A stretch of 64,000 nucleotides of DNA from an uncultured Monoglobus sp. (GCA_947630505.1 CANRHV010000001.1:1-64000); one strand, 5' to 3'; counted from the first letter of the stretch, positions 9,984 to 20,523 are shown. Made by a program: numbers and translations. Notes: a model not told the origin generated them from the sequence alone.

Positions 9984-10778
9984 TTACCGATTCTTCATAT
10001 ATTCCCGTTGTTTCAATTTTTGATATTCTTTGCGATGTATTTGGCGGCACTTTTCGCAACGTACAGAGTTGGTGTCTTTATTTTTTCGCTCATACAGGCA
10101 ACCACAATCTTTGCACCTGCCATATCGCTTATGATCTCGGACACCATAATATTTTTTCTGATATTTAAGCATTTCGCCGTTAAGCGATTTACAGAAATAT
10201 GCGATACAATAATGATCTTCCGTAACTACATCAATGTCCAATTTGATTTGTGTTATTTCCGGCTTATAATTATTAAAACAACGCCTTAACCACTGTGCGA
10301 CCATGCTACAATAGTCCGTCCATAAAATATCCATTTTTTGCTTTGCGTAATGTAGTTTAATCTCTTTTGCCTCATTCAGCGCAGCAGATAAAACTTGGCG
10401 GAGCGGCTTGGGTTGATATTCTTCACCTTGCAAATACCTATAATATAGCACCTTGGGTTGTTTCAGTTTTTCTATATATTCAGGTCGGGTACACACGCTC
10501 TGATCGCACATTGTAGTATACAAATTATTGATTTTCTGCCGTATAAACTGAGCGTAGTTTGAGGCATCGTTGCTATGTAACTTTGGCGCTTTATAAGAAA
10601 TAACGGAATATTCCTCAAATATACGCCCAATCACCGTATTAAGCAGGCGGGGCTGAACAGTATATGAAATCTTTTTGATCTGATACCGCCGCTCATTGCC
10701 ACAATTCCATATACTGTCCATAAACGCATTAAAAATCACGTCTTTATTCACATCGTCAGCCTGCTTATAATCATCCAA
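9984..10778 (-). CDS. hypothetical protein with C-terminal four-Cys zinc cluster
   Basis: CKDCGCLYERKNKDTNSVRCEKC near the C-terminus; downstream of RNA polymerase. Confidence 0.7.
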   Translation of the reverse strand: MDDYKQADDVNKDVIFNAFMDSIWNCGNERRYQIKKISYTVQPRLLNTVIGRIFEEYSVISYKAPKLHSNDASNYAQFIRQKINNLYTTMCDQSVCTRPEYIEKLKQPKVLYYRYLQGEEYQPKPLRQVLSAALNEAKEIKLHYAKQKMDILWTDYCSMVAQWLRRCFNNYKPEITQIKLDIDVVTEDHYCIAYFCKSLNGEMLKYQKKYYGVRDHKRYGRCKDCGCLYERKNKDTNSVRCEKCRQIHRKEYQKLKQREYMKNR

Positions 10779-10816
10779 AATCTCATACAGATATTTGTCT
10801 TTGGTTGAATATTCTA

Positions 10817-11794
10817 TTAGGCATCACCCTCATCTATAAGGTTATAATACTTGCCCAAAAACTCATATTGCGCTGACTCTTTATCAACCTCTTCAATCCT
10901 GGTGCGCATTATACCTTGTGAATTAAGTGTTACGTTTTTGATTATATAATCACCGTATCCTCTCCATGCTAAAGCCTTACACGTCACAGCGTTGTCATAC
11001 GACACGCTGATAACATAGTTGGCTAATACTTCTTCATCGGGCTCAATCTCGGCGAGTTTTACCTTATATTTTTCAAATAACGGGTCTAAACTCAAATAAT
11101 CTGCCGCGTTTTGCGCTCTTAAATGGTCTTTTTCTTTCAGTAAACGCTTATATTCAACCGCAAAATCGTTGATTAAATGTTTGATTTTGCGTCTCAATTG
11201 AACGTCAAAAACGTCAATATCGTGATTGACCGTCAAGTGCCGAGTATCGTAATATGCTCTGTCCCATACAACATGAGTGTTTTCCCATGCGATAACATAT
11301 TCGCAAAGCTCATTCATTGGCGACGGCGAGCGATACGCATTGAGCCTCAATTTATCTTTGTTGTCCTGTATCTCTTTGTTTTTCTTGCGTAGTTTGTGGT
11401 ATTTTTTGAGTTTTGCCGGGTAGTTATAGAGGAGGAAGTAGGGAAGTTGTTTGAGGTACTTCCTTAATCCCTTGTTCATGTGCCAGCGTGTGCCGGTCTT
11501 GATGCTGTCGATTTCATGTCCTTGATAAATTCTTAACAAACTCACATAATTGTCATAAACTTGCTGCAATTCTGCATTATTTGTATGTTTGTTAAGTATA
11601 CTCGCAGAAACGTTTGTAATTTCTCCGATTCTACTATCACGCGTTGCAACCTCATATTCAATAAGATTATCCTGCGTGTATGGCTTTTCTTTTGCTGTAG
11701 CTTTGTCGTCTATGTCTATAATAATAGGCTTGTTTATCTTACTTTCCACAACTCTGGGGTCATTGCATAAAAATACAGAGTCCCCATCAAGATC
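10817..11794 (-). CDS. YonO/QDE-1-like single-subunit RNA polymerase, exon 2
   Basis: starts with catalytic DLDGDSVFLCNDPRV; followed by GRIGEITN-like and YQGHEIDSIKTG motifs. Confidence 0.85.
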   Translation of the reverse strand, partial: DLDGDSVFLCNDPRVVESKINKPIIIDIDDKATAKEKPYTQDNLIEYEVATRDSRIGEITNVSASILNKHTNNAELQQVYDNYVSLLRIYQGHEIDSIKTGTRWHMNKGLRKYLKQLPYFLLYNYPAKLKKYHKLRKKNKEIQDNKDKLRLNAYRSPSPMNELCEYVIAWENTHVVWDRAYYDTRHLTVNHDIDVFDVQLRRKIKHLINDFAVEYKRLLKEKDHLRAQNAADYLSLDPLFEKYKVKLAEIEPDEEVLANYVISVSYDNAVTCKALAWRGYGDYIIKNVTLNSQGIMRTRIEEVDKESAQYEFLGKYYNLIDEGDA

Positions 11795-12169
11795 CAAATT
11801 AATCTCATTCTGACTATATCTTCACCCGCGCCAATGTCAACTCGGCGGAGGGGCTTTGCGCTTCCCATAAGGCTTTACATCCTTGAATGGTACTCTACTC
11901 ACTTCCAAATACCGTATTTCACGCATATCTGTGTTTTCGATAGTCGATGAACCTTTTAAATTAAATCAATAATTTAACTTGGCACAGAGATTGTCCAACA
12001 GGTATTACCCTGCGGATTCCCCTGTTAGCATATCCGTTAATCAGTCATTTCCTACTGAAACTCTATCGCCGAATACACACCCTACAATTATAGGTTCACA
12101 AAGTATCAATCATATAAACTGATTATATGAAAGCATTACATTTCTGTAATGGGAGCCAATCTGATGTTT
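11795..12169 (-). other. group I self-splicing intron, 375 nt, no ORF
   Basis: P1 exon GGAGCU with intron GGCUCC (U.G at splice site); P2 CATTAC/GTAATG; R-like GTTCATCGACTAT and S-like AAGATATAGTC elements giving P7 GACUAU/AUAGUC; P10 exon2 GAUCU with AGAUU; terminal omega G before exon 2. Confidence 0.93.
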
Positions 12170-13819
12170 AGCTCCGCCTTGTTGTGGAAGGGACATGTCA
12201 TACATGTTAACCATAACAACGTCTTGTCCCTTAAAATAAGCAAACCATTTATCTATCACATCGTTATGTACTATATTGACTTTGTTGATTTCTGACGGAC
12301 ACATAAGCGGAGACCTGAACGACAAAGCCTCTCCATAACCTATAGTGTCACAGTAGAACTCGCCGTCTTTTAAGCAACCTACGGGCTCACGCCCTGCGGC
12401 GTATTCTAAGTAACCAATCATGTCACCGACAAGCGTATGATAAAATCCGTCAAGATAGATTTTCCCAAGCTTCATCTGATTGATCTGTTTTTTAAGTTTC
12501 CTGTATAAATATTGCCTTAAAGCTGCGTCGTTAAGCATTTCCTCATTAATCAAAGCCGCTTCTAAATAGCGATTGCTTGACGAATCATAATCCTCACTGT
12601 CATTCATACCAAGAAACTTCAAAGTATAAAATTTGTTGCCTTTTATGATTTTCTCAAATAAATCAGTTGAATACTCGGCTAATTCTATGATTTTACCTTT
12701 GTTTGCGGGTGATAAAATGTCATATTTGGGCCTGTTGTCGCTTTTATCATCAAAATCCGCCACATATTTTGGATTTTTCAAGTTAAGACACTGCAAATAT
12801 TGATAATTAGCGCGAGCCTTTAGGTTAATATTCTTGACGTGATGGCTGTATTTGCTGATTCCGAGTTTAAAATCATATTTGCGCAAAGTATTCATATATT
12901 GGTTCCAAGCGTCATCGCCATATTTTTGCTTAAACAACTTGTGTCCCTTGAACATAGATGTGTTCCATATACAATCAATGTAATCAACATTGTGTTTTTT
13001 GCCATAAACATCGGTTATATGAGACACGCCCATTTCTCGGAATATTGTCTTAAACGGCACATACGTTGAAAATCCCTTGATAAACGGTAGTCTGACTTGG
13101 TTTCCCACGGCGTTATAATCAAGACCCAAAGCCGCACTTGTGCGCTCCATGAACTCAGCCTCATGACACCCGCACCCGTCAAACGGGGACAGAGGTATAT
13201 CATGATAACCTTTCTCGATTTCACGGGTCTTGTATTTTTTGACCTCGCCCGTCTCTTTGTCTGTATACTCCTTATACCTCTCTACAACGTATCTGATCCA
13301 TTGATCTTTAAGCGTCTTTTCATATTCGCCTATAATCACAATGTTAGGCATATAATCGGGAACGAGAGTACAACTACTGAATACCAAATTGCGCTGTGCC
13401 TCATATTTTGATATAACACACTCATCAATTTCAATGTCCATTTGAGTTATCATGTACAGTTCTTCATATATGCTGTCGCTGACAAAAACCGTTATACCTT
13501 CTTTGCCTTGCGACGCCGATTTGCCAAACCGCACATAATGACGATTGTTATAATCAAACCCATTGCGCAAAATCTCTCTCAAAAAATCTTCCTGAGACGG
13601 ATTTTTCTTAGCCACCACCAATATTAACTCACTTATATGCTCTGTCTGATACCCTCGCAGCCTTTCAATCTGGTCAAATAACAAAGAATTTCCCTGAGCT
13701 ATCATATAGTTATTATCTATAGCATCTGTTCTGGACATGTGTACATCATTATTACTGTCCTTGATAATTCTCAGCGGAATTTTAATAAGTGAAAATTGCT
13801 GTTGAGTTATCCCATTCAA
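12170..13819 (-). CDS. YonO/QDE-1-like single-subunit RNA polymerase, exon 1
   Basis: ends FRSPLMCPSEINKVNIV...QDVVMVNMYDMSLPQQGGA; joining to exon 2 gives QQGGA-DLDGDSVF; about 875 aa after splicing; TTG start uncertain. Confidence 0.85.
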
Positions 13820-14183
13820 TCCTTTCTAAAATTTCTAATAAATCAATTAAATTTTTAAAATCTTATTCAATACCTATAAACTTACCCCACCTCGGTCTAA
13901 AATTTTTTCTTCTTACACGCGCGTATTAAAATTTCAAACGAATAAATCAAAAATATGCAAGACTGACGATATACATTTCCCCGACCATCCAACTGATCTG
14001 ATTTATCAAAGTAGTATCACAGCGGTGTCACACAAACACTCTCCAATTCTAATACGCATATCTATATGTTAAACTCAAACAATCGAGGTATATGTTTACA
14101 TACCCCGTCTGTCATAATTTTTCAAATTACATACGCTTATGTAAAAATAATCTCACTAATCGTTAATTTGATGATTAGTCCGT

Positions 14184-14474
14184 CTAAGTTTGTCTCTTTT
14201 GCCGTGCAGCGGCCAGACGTTCTGCTCTGAGTTGCTTTTCTTCCTCGCTGAGCTCACGGCTTACAATAGACGTGCGTATACACAATAACCGCTTGGGAAA
14301 TCTGTAGGTCTTGCTTATTTCATCCTCCGCGATAACCTTAATCAATCCATTAGACCTTGCAACCCGCTTGTCCATTTTAGTGATCCATGTATTATCACTG
14401 ACATACATATCACAAAAATCTTGATCGCGAGATGAGTTAATATGTATCTCTTGTTCTTGCACGCTTAACGCCAT
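14184..14474 (-). CDS. hypothetical protein
   Basis: 96 aa ORF in operon. Confidence 0.65.
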   Translation of the reverse strand: MALSVQEQEIHINSSRDQDFCDMYVSDNTWITKMDKRVARSNGLIKVIAEDEISKTYRFPKRLLCIRTSIVSRELSEEEKQLRAERLAAARQKRQT

Positions 14475-14487
14475 TTATATATCACTC

Positions 14488-14880
14488 CTATCTATCAGAA
14501 AGCCACACTTCAAAATACAGACCCTCCGGCACATATTTTGTTCTGAGCCTTTCTTTTTCATATTTTAATAAATCCTTAATCTGATATACATGAAAGCAAC
14601 AATCGTGTTGCCCGCTTCTCATAGTTCTTAATACGTCATTGATAAAAGCTTTATAACGCGCTGCCTGTGTTTCGCCTTTATATTGCTCTCCTATTTTGAG
14701 TTTAACAACATAGTCGCCTTTCATGTATTTGTCTTGCAACTGTGTGGTCTGGTCTCTTAAATATACAAAGTAATTCTGCCATGTTGCGTCAGAGTACAAG
14801 CACATAACGGGCGGTATATTTGCATTTATTGGTTGTATAGTATTAATTGTCATTGCCTTACACCGCTTATCATTTAACAA
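14488..14880 (-). CDS. hypothetical protein
   Basis: 130 aa ORF in operon. Confidence 0.65.
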   Translation of the reverse strand: MLNDKRCKAMTINTIQPINANIPPVMCLYSDATWQNYFVYLRDQTTQLQDKYMKGDYVVKLKIGEQYKGETQAARYKAFINDVLRTMRSGQHDCCFHVYQIKDLLKYEKERLRTKYVPEGLYFEVWLSDR

Positions 14881-15319
14881 TAGGATTGAAATTTTCTATA
14901 ATCATTCCGTGTATATCATCTCCATTGAGATTTAACGTGATTATAGGAGACTTATTTTCATCTTTTTCGCATAAATTGGTATTATGCAGCACCTCATTAG
15001 CCAAATCTCTTGCGTGATCTAACGACTCGTAAACAGACGCTATTTTCTGTCGTGACTCCAAATCAATATCACCCCTAATGATACCAAAAGCGCCACGCAC
15101 CGTATCATTAATAGCGTTTTTTAAACAATCCACTGCATTATCAAGCGACATGGTAATTTTAAACACGGGTAATTCCTCTACAATTTCATCATGCTTGTGT
15201 CCCATAACCCCTACTGATTCTGCCTTCATCATTTTCTGTGTTACCTCCAATTTTCGCTCATTCCTTTCATAATGGTTTAAATATAAATCTCGTCTATTAT
15301 ATTTATTCTCTGAAAACAA
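14870..15319 (-). CDS. hypothetical protein
   Basis: 149 aa ORF in operon. Confidence 0.65.
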   Translation of the reverse strand: MFSENKYNRRDLYLNHYERNERKLEVTQKMMKAESVGVMGHKHDEIVEELPVFKITMSLDNAVDCLKNAINDTVRGAFGIIRGDIDLESRQKIASVYESLDHARDLANEVLHNTNLCEKDENKSPIITLNLNGDDIHGMIIENFNPIVK

Positions 15320-15393
15320 GCGATTTACAATAGAAAATCGCCTTGAAATTAATCAAAGCGATAGATTTTGAATTTAACTTAACTCTGCCAAAA

Positions 15394-15810
15394 TCATAGG
15401 TATTGCTTATAATAGTGAGCAAACTGCCAATTGCGACATGTTCTGTATTCTTTAACATTCGCAAAACGATGTGTATTATCAATGAATTTTTCACTTATAG
15501 GTAATATTTTAGCGTTTAAAATCTCAACAGACACGCCTTTATCGCTAAATTGTATATTTGAACCCGGCTCATAAGAAAATGCTAAATGAAAATTATTATT
15601 CCAATTATATGGCGTTGCAACACCGCAAAGATAATATACACCATTAGCAAGCATGATATTTTTTGCAGTTGTCGTGTAACGATCTATCCCGGGATAATAT
15701 TCACCCTTTAAACAATTCGCACAATGCACAGAAAGCTTAACGCCAATTACGCGCTTTAACCATAAATAACGAAACGGCTTAGTTACCGCAAGGAATTTAA
15801 TAGTAATCAT
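15394..15810 (-). CDS. hypothetical protein
   Basis: 138 aa ORF in operon. Confidence 0.65.
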   Translation of the reverse strand: MITIKFLAVTKPFRYLWLKRVIGVKLSVHCANCLKGEYYPGIDRYTTTAKNIMLANGVYYLCGVATPYNWNNNFHLAFSYEPGSNIQFSDKGVSVEILNAKILPISEKFIDNTHRFANVKEYRTCRNWQFAHYYKQYL

Positions 15811-15829
15811 TTTACTTCTTACTTCCCCT

Positions 15830-16834
15830 CTACTTTATACGCAACAGAAACTCTGCAAGATCGTTTTGAACCTCTAAATAATCATATGGATAGACATACT
15901 TACTATTACATCCCCATTCCTCATGACTTCTGTTCTTTTGAAGCAGTCTCTCCGCCTGCTTGGATAGCGCGTCTATAATGTTACTGTTAAGCTCTGTCTT
16001 GCTTTGTTGCAGTTTGTCTTTAATCTCCTGTTTAACGATCTCAATATCCTGTTCCATATAGGTTTTTGAATATATAATTTCATATTCCTTATACACATAA
16101 GACCAGCCATAAATCTCATTTAATTTTTGATTTACACGAGCATAAAACTCATCAACATTATTAAACGGGATTTTATCTTTGCCCATTTCCTTCAAAACCA
16201 TCTGCTGAACATCCAGAATATCTTTTTTCTCTCTTGCGGTCGCAAAGCGGTGGAGATATTCAATCTGTGGCTTACCCTGATATACCTCGCCGTCGCTATC
16301 ATCACCGCTGCTGCTGTGACTATCCTTGACACAGACATCTTCAACAGGCATTTCCAGTTTTTCTATAATAACCATTTTTTCTTCATAATCAATCAAACAC
16401 CGTCGCTTCATACTGTTAAGCGCAGAAAACAATATCTGAGACAATTTATGGTTAGCCCGCCCATAAAAGTGAGATACTTGCCACTCATCATACTGTTTAA
16501 GCTCTTTTGCTGTCCTATTTCTCTTGTTTGCATAGTATCTATCATTTATCATGCCTAACATACTAAATAATTGAGTTTTGGAAAGCACACAGCGATTGCC
16601 GGGACGCTTAGCCAATTCTGCCATAAGCAACAATTCTATTGCCTTAATATAGATAGAATTTTCATGTATAGCCTTGGGTAGAGGTTTATCATAGACCTTC
16701 TTAATGATAAACTTATGCCCCGCCCGCTCAAACTCAAAATAACGCTGCCAATCCTGTAACTGTGCTTTTTTTCCATTACCGTCTGTAACCTTTTCTTCCA
16801 GTAATCCACACAGGGCTTTATAATTCTTAACCAC
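15830..16834 (-). CDS. hypothetical phage protein (possible DNA-binding/replication role)
   Basis: 334 aa ORF; no motif recognised with certainty. Confidence 0.65.
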   Translation of the reverse strand: MVKNYKALCGLLEEKVTDGNGKKAQLQDWQRYFEFERAGHKFIIKKVYDKPLPKAIHENSIYIKAIELLLMAELAKRPGNRCVLSKTQLFSMLGMINDRYYANKRNRTAKELKQYDEWQVSHFYGRANHKLSQILFSALNSMKRRCLIDYEEKMVIIEKLEMPVEDVCVKDSHSSSGDDSDGEVYQGKPQIEYLHRFATAREKKDILDVQQMVLKEMGKDKIPFNNVDEFYARVNQKLNEIYGWSYVYKEYEIIYSKTYMEQDIEIVKQEIKDKLQQSKTELNSNIIDALSKQAERLLQKNRSHEEWGCNSKYVYPYDYLEVQNDLAEFLLRIK

Positions 16835-17047
16835 GTCACCCTTATGTATATTTTGTGTGTTTATTTTACATTCCTCCGGTTTAATATTATATTTTCACTT
16901 TAATTATTTACCGCTAACACGCTAACACGTCTCTAACACTCTGTTAATCCACACCAAAAATGGACATTTCGTTGTCATGGCCTGCCGCAAGGCGGCATGC
17001 TTTCCGTGGACCCGAAGTGTGGTGTCCTTGAGCGTGCAATTTAAAAA

Positions 17048-17111
17048 TTTGGACATTTTAATTCTAATAATTTTTCTTTTTTTATATATATTATACTTTA
17101 AAATGTCCAAA
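17048..17111. repeat. 14-bp perfect inverted repeat
   Basis: TTTGGACATTTTAA (17048-17061) and TTAAAATGTCCAAA (17098-17111). Confidence 0.9.
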
Positions 17112-17194
17112 ATTGGTAATTGTGTATATAAATTTGATTTTTCTTTCATTAAGTTTTGTTTACAATCAACAAAATTTAAAATTTAAATCCGATT

Positions 17195-17259
17195 GCGCCG
17201 ACAGGCGCCCGCGCGAACGCCCTTGGGCGTGAGCGTGCCCGGGGTGTGGGGCTTGCCCC
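17195..17259 (-). other. cluster of three short GC-rich hairpins downstream of the 17405-18394 gene
   Basis: GCGCC/GGCGC, CGCCC/GGGCG, GGGGC/GCCCC in an otherwise AT-rich region. Confidence 0.6.
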
Positions 17260-17404
17260 ACTTACTGTTATGCCTCACTTACTGTTAACTGTTATACTTC
17301 ATATATTATATATTTAGTATACCCTCTTATCTCTCTTTACGAAACAAGCTCTTTAAACCCCCATTATACCGTCATTTATTTTTAATTTTGAAACCTTAAA
17401 TGTT

Positions 17405-18394
17405 TCAGGATAATAAACTTGGTATTCTCATAAGCGATTCATCAGCATTGAATTTATCTAATAGTGATTTTGGTATTATCTTGTTTGATAACAGCATTTC
17501 ATCAACAATATTCTCTATGGCTTGCCTCAAAACATCATTGTTTTCAATACAATCCATCTTAAATGCCTCTGTCTGTAAGAGATTTTTTTCTATACAATAG
17601 TCTCTAAACGCCGCATTAATCTCTATACCTGTTATTTCTTCTATTTTCTTGTATAACATTGAATATAGTGAATTACGACTAATTTGCAATTCTTTTTCCA
17701 ATAACTCATATTTACAATTCATTCTGATGTACCATTGGCTTTTGGGTTTATATGCTGTCTTTTGCTTTTGATTAGTTTGTAGTAATGTATTACACAATTC
17801 TCTTTGTGATTGCATTAAATAGTTTAATATTTGTGATGATTTGCTTAAATACTCGCTTATTAATGTAAACATCTCTTTGAATCCTTTAATTTTTGTATCT
17901 GTCATATCATCACTAAACTGTTGACACTTTATTGTAAAAATCTCGTTTTGACACCATTCTTTAAAAGCCATAGCCGTTAAATCGTTGAAATACTCATGCT
18001 CACAGATGATTTCAATGCCTTTATAATTGTAATATCTATTACAATATTCATCATCTGAATTTACAACATCATAAGCATATCTGTCAATATACAATGAATA
18101 TTGATGCAGGTCTTTGACCTTAGTATATGGCGGTGTATGTCCTAATGCTCTCTCAATGTCTTCAATGGGGACAACAATTTCATCACACATTGTATTGAGA
18201 TAAAATCTACAATCTACAAACTTAAACCGATTGGTCGTGATCAGCTTAATGTCATTACTATGAATCTGTGTTATTTGATTTTTCTGTGCTTGAGATTGTG
18301 TGCTTTTTGTGTTTGTGGCTTGTATTGTTTGTGTGTCCTGAACCTCATTTATCTCATTTGTGTTTACTGTGGTGCTCTTTGTTTCTTCTTTCAT
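17405..18394 (-). CDS. hypothetical regulator-like protein
   Basis: 329 aa, first minus-strand gene left of the divergence region; C-terminal region resembles phage antirepressor/ORF6C-type proteins only weakly. Confidence 0.6.
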   Translation of the reverse strand: MKEETKSTTVNTNEINEVQDTQTIQATNTKSTQSQAQKNQITQIHSNDIKLITTNRFKFVDCRFYLNTMCDEIVVPIEDIERALGHTPPYTKVKDLHQYSLYIDRYAYDVVNSDDEYCNRYYNYKGIEIICEHEYFNDLTAMAFKEWCQNEIFTIKCQQFSDDMTDTKIKGFKEMFTLISEYLSKSSQILNYLMQSQRELCNTLLQTNQKQKTAYKPKSQWYIRMNCKYELLEKELQISRNSLYSMLYKKIEEITGIEINAAFRDYCIEKNLLQTEAFKMDCIENNDVLRQAIENIVDEMLLSNKIIPKSLLDKFNADESLMRIPSLLS

Positions 18395-18436
18395 TTTATC
18401 AATCTCCTTTGATTTTTGAATATTTTTGGCTTTATC

Positions 18437-18456
18437 GCCTACTATATTATTCTCTG
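18437..18456 (-). promoter_or_regulatory. minus-strand copy of the GAATAA-TATAGTAG motif
   Basis: minus strand CAGAGAATAATATAGTAGGC upstream of the 17405-18394 gene. Confidence 0.45.
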
Positions 18457-19258
18457 AGATAGTGGCTATGGAGTTTGAAATAGATTGAAAGATTAAGAGC
18501 TGAATTTTGATTGAATTTGATTGAGTCTCGATTTTGGAATCTTGATTTTGGATTTCAATTTTAACCAGTTCAAATTTGAGGGTTTCGGTAAATGAGATAA
18601 AATTTTGTGTATTGGAATAGCGAAAAGTCTTGATTGTATGAAGTTTTTGCGCTGGAGTGAATATTAATTTTGAGATAGGTTTACGAGGTTGATTTTATGA
18701 TTTTCTTGGTTATTCGAGATGTGCTTATATAGTTATGGTTTTGTAGTGTTTTGGCTGTTTTAGAGGTTGTTTTGATGATGTGGTTGGGATTTATATAGTG
18801 ATGTTTTACGAAGTGATTTACGAATGATTTTTGGTTTTTGAGGTGAGTTATTGGGATGGTGTTATAGAATTTTGGGTTATGTGTGGATGGAATAGATAGG
18901 CGATTTTTCATCTCCGCCGGGACCTGCCAAAATGTAAACCTATCCCCCCATTACTGTATAATATAATTGTATTAAACAGTAGTTAACGAACCCACGCCCG
19001 CCGTATACAGCCGCATCCTCGTCGCGCTGTGAGACTATGCCGGGCGTACTGGTCGGGTCTGTAAACCGTGATTAGGCATCAGCCTATTATAAATCCTATT
19101 ATTTTACTATGTTTTTTCGTGTTCGTCGTATGGAACTAAAATTTATAATATCAAATTTTTCAATATCCATACCAAAAAAATCAATACAATAAAAACCACA
19201 AAAAAATCAACAAAAAACATACCATACCACATACCCACATCAACGCCGTTATAAAAAA

Positions 19259-19406
19259 CCTATTAAACAACTATGTATTAAATCCTATTAACACAGTATA
19301 AATTAATACATACTATTACACTATGCATTAAAACCTATTAAACTACAGTAAATTAATACCTACCAACATAGTATATATTAATACCCACCAACTCACTATG
19401 TATTAA
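19259..19406. repeat. six degenerate tandem repeats of 23-27 bp
   Basis: approximate consensus CCTATTAACxACTATGTATTAATA; units at 19259, 19284, 19311, 19334, 19359, 19384. Confidence 0.7.
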
Positions 19407-19979
19407 CTCACTTCCTCGACTCGCTGCCTTCCTCACTCCCTCCCAGCCTCACTCACTCATACTCAAAAAATCATACACCCACACCAAAAAATCCGATAAA
19501 ATACCACGCCCACAATACCGTTACAACGCAAAAAACAAGCCTATAACACCCGCAAAACAACCCATACCAAACGACAAAATACCCACACACTCAAAATAGC
19601 CGCAAAAAACGCCTCACAACCCACATTTAAAAACCTATCTAAAATCCAAAAAACAACCCTATCCTATATAACTATATACCAATTTTAAACGCGCAAAATA
19701 AGCCTATTTTTTCGCCTTGCAAGGCAAATCACCTTTAAAATACAAATAAAAATCACGAAAAACAAGCAAATTCAAGCGTATTTGATAATTAACGCTAATT
19801 ACAAGCTAAAATTCAATATATCTCTTATAATAGCTCTTGTTTTCTCTGTTTTTCTCGCTTATTCAAAGAATTTAACTTTTTTAAAACTTTTTTCATACAA
19901 GATATAGTGTATAAAGTCGGCAAAATTAAAAATCAAACACAATATGTTGTGGTTAATAGCTAATTGGCTCTTATCGGTT

Positions 19980-20008
19980 TTGATTAATTATAATACCCAT
20001 GCTATAAT
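19980..20008 (+). promoter_or_regulatory. sigma-A-type promoter for the rightward early operon
   Basis: TTGATT-N17-TATAAT. Confidence 0.75.
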
Positions 20009-20280
20009 ATAGTTACAAAATAAATCAAGGGATTGAATAAATCCCAAACACAAAAGATGTAGACAATACATTATAACACGAGACCCACACCGCAACCCTG
20101 AAGATTGAAAATTGAATAAAAGGTAGCGCGCGGGACCGGAACGATCGCGGGATTTGAGTATCAATCCGATATAAAGCGGAACTGAACCGATATATCAACT
20201 CTACTCAGTGACTCAAAACGTACTTATTTTGAGCGGGTTAAACTTTTACCGAGGAAGTAATAAAGTTATCCCATGCGGGA

Positions 20281-20375
20281 TTTATATATTCAATCAGTAT
20301 ATTTTGTTTTGAGATATTCCGATTGAATATATAAAAAATCAACGCGGCGCTTGCTGGTAACATAAACCGCGTTGA
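20281..20375 (+). other. structured leader: two perfect stems
   Basis: TTTATATATTCAATC/GATTGAATATATAAA (15 bp) and TCAACGCGG/CCGCGTTGA (9 bp). Confidence 0.8.
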
Positions 20376-20523
20376 TACAAGGCAACTGAAGCATAAGCAT
20401 AAGCATAAGCAAGCTACAGCTATTGCTATATTGCTACAGTCTTTTTGTATTGTAACAGAAAAAAATAAAAAAGTCAATATAAAATTTTGAAAAAAATTTA
20501 AAAATTTTAAGGAGTTGTTGAAG

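Noticed and set aside
11795-13819. Two separate minus-strand genes (569 aa and 326 aa) as in the ORF track
   Set aside because: The last 19 codons of the 569-aa ORF and the TTG start of the 326-aa ORF lie in a recognisable group I intron; joining at 12170/11794 restores the catalytic motif.
18681-18911. 76-aa minus-strand ORF
   Set aside because: Composition (K/N/T/I/S/H) follows from the G-depleted strand; no family resemblance.
19240-19420. CRISPR array
   Set aside because: Repeats are contiguous and degenerate with no spacers; iteron-like or low-complexity instead.
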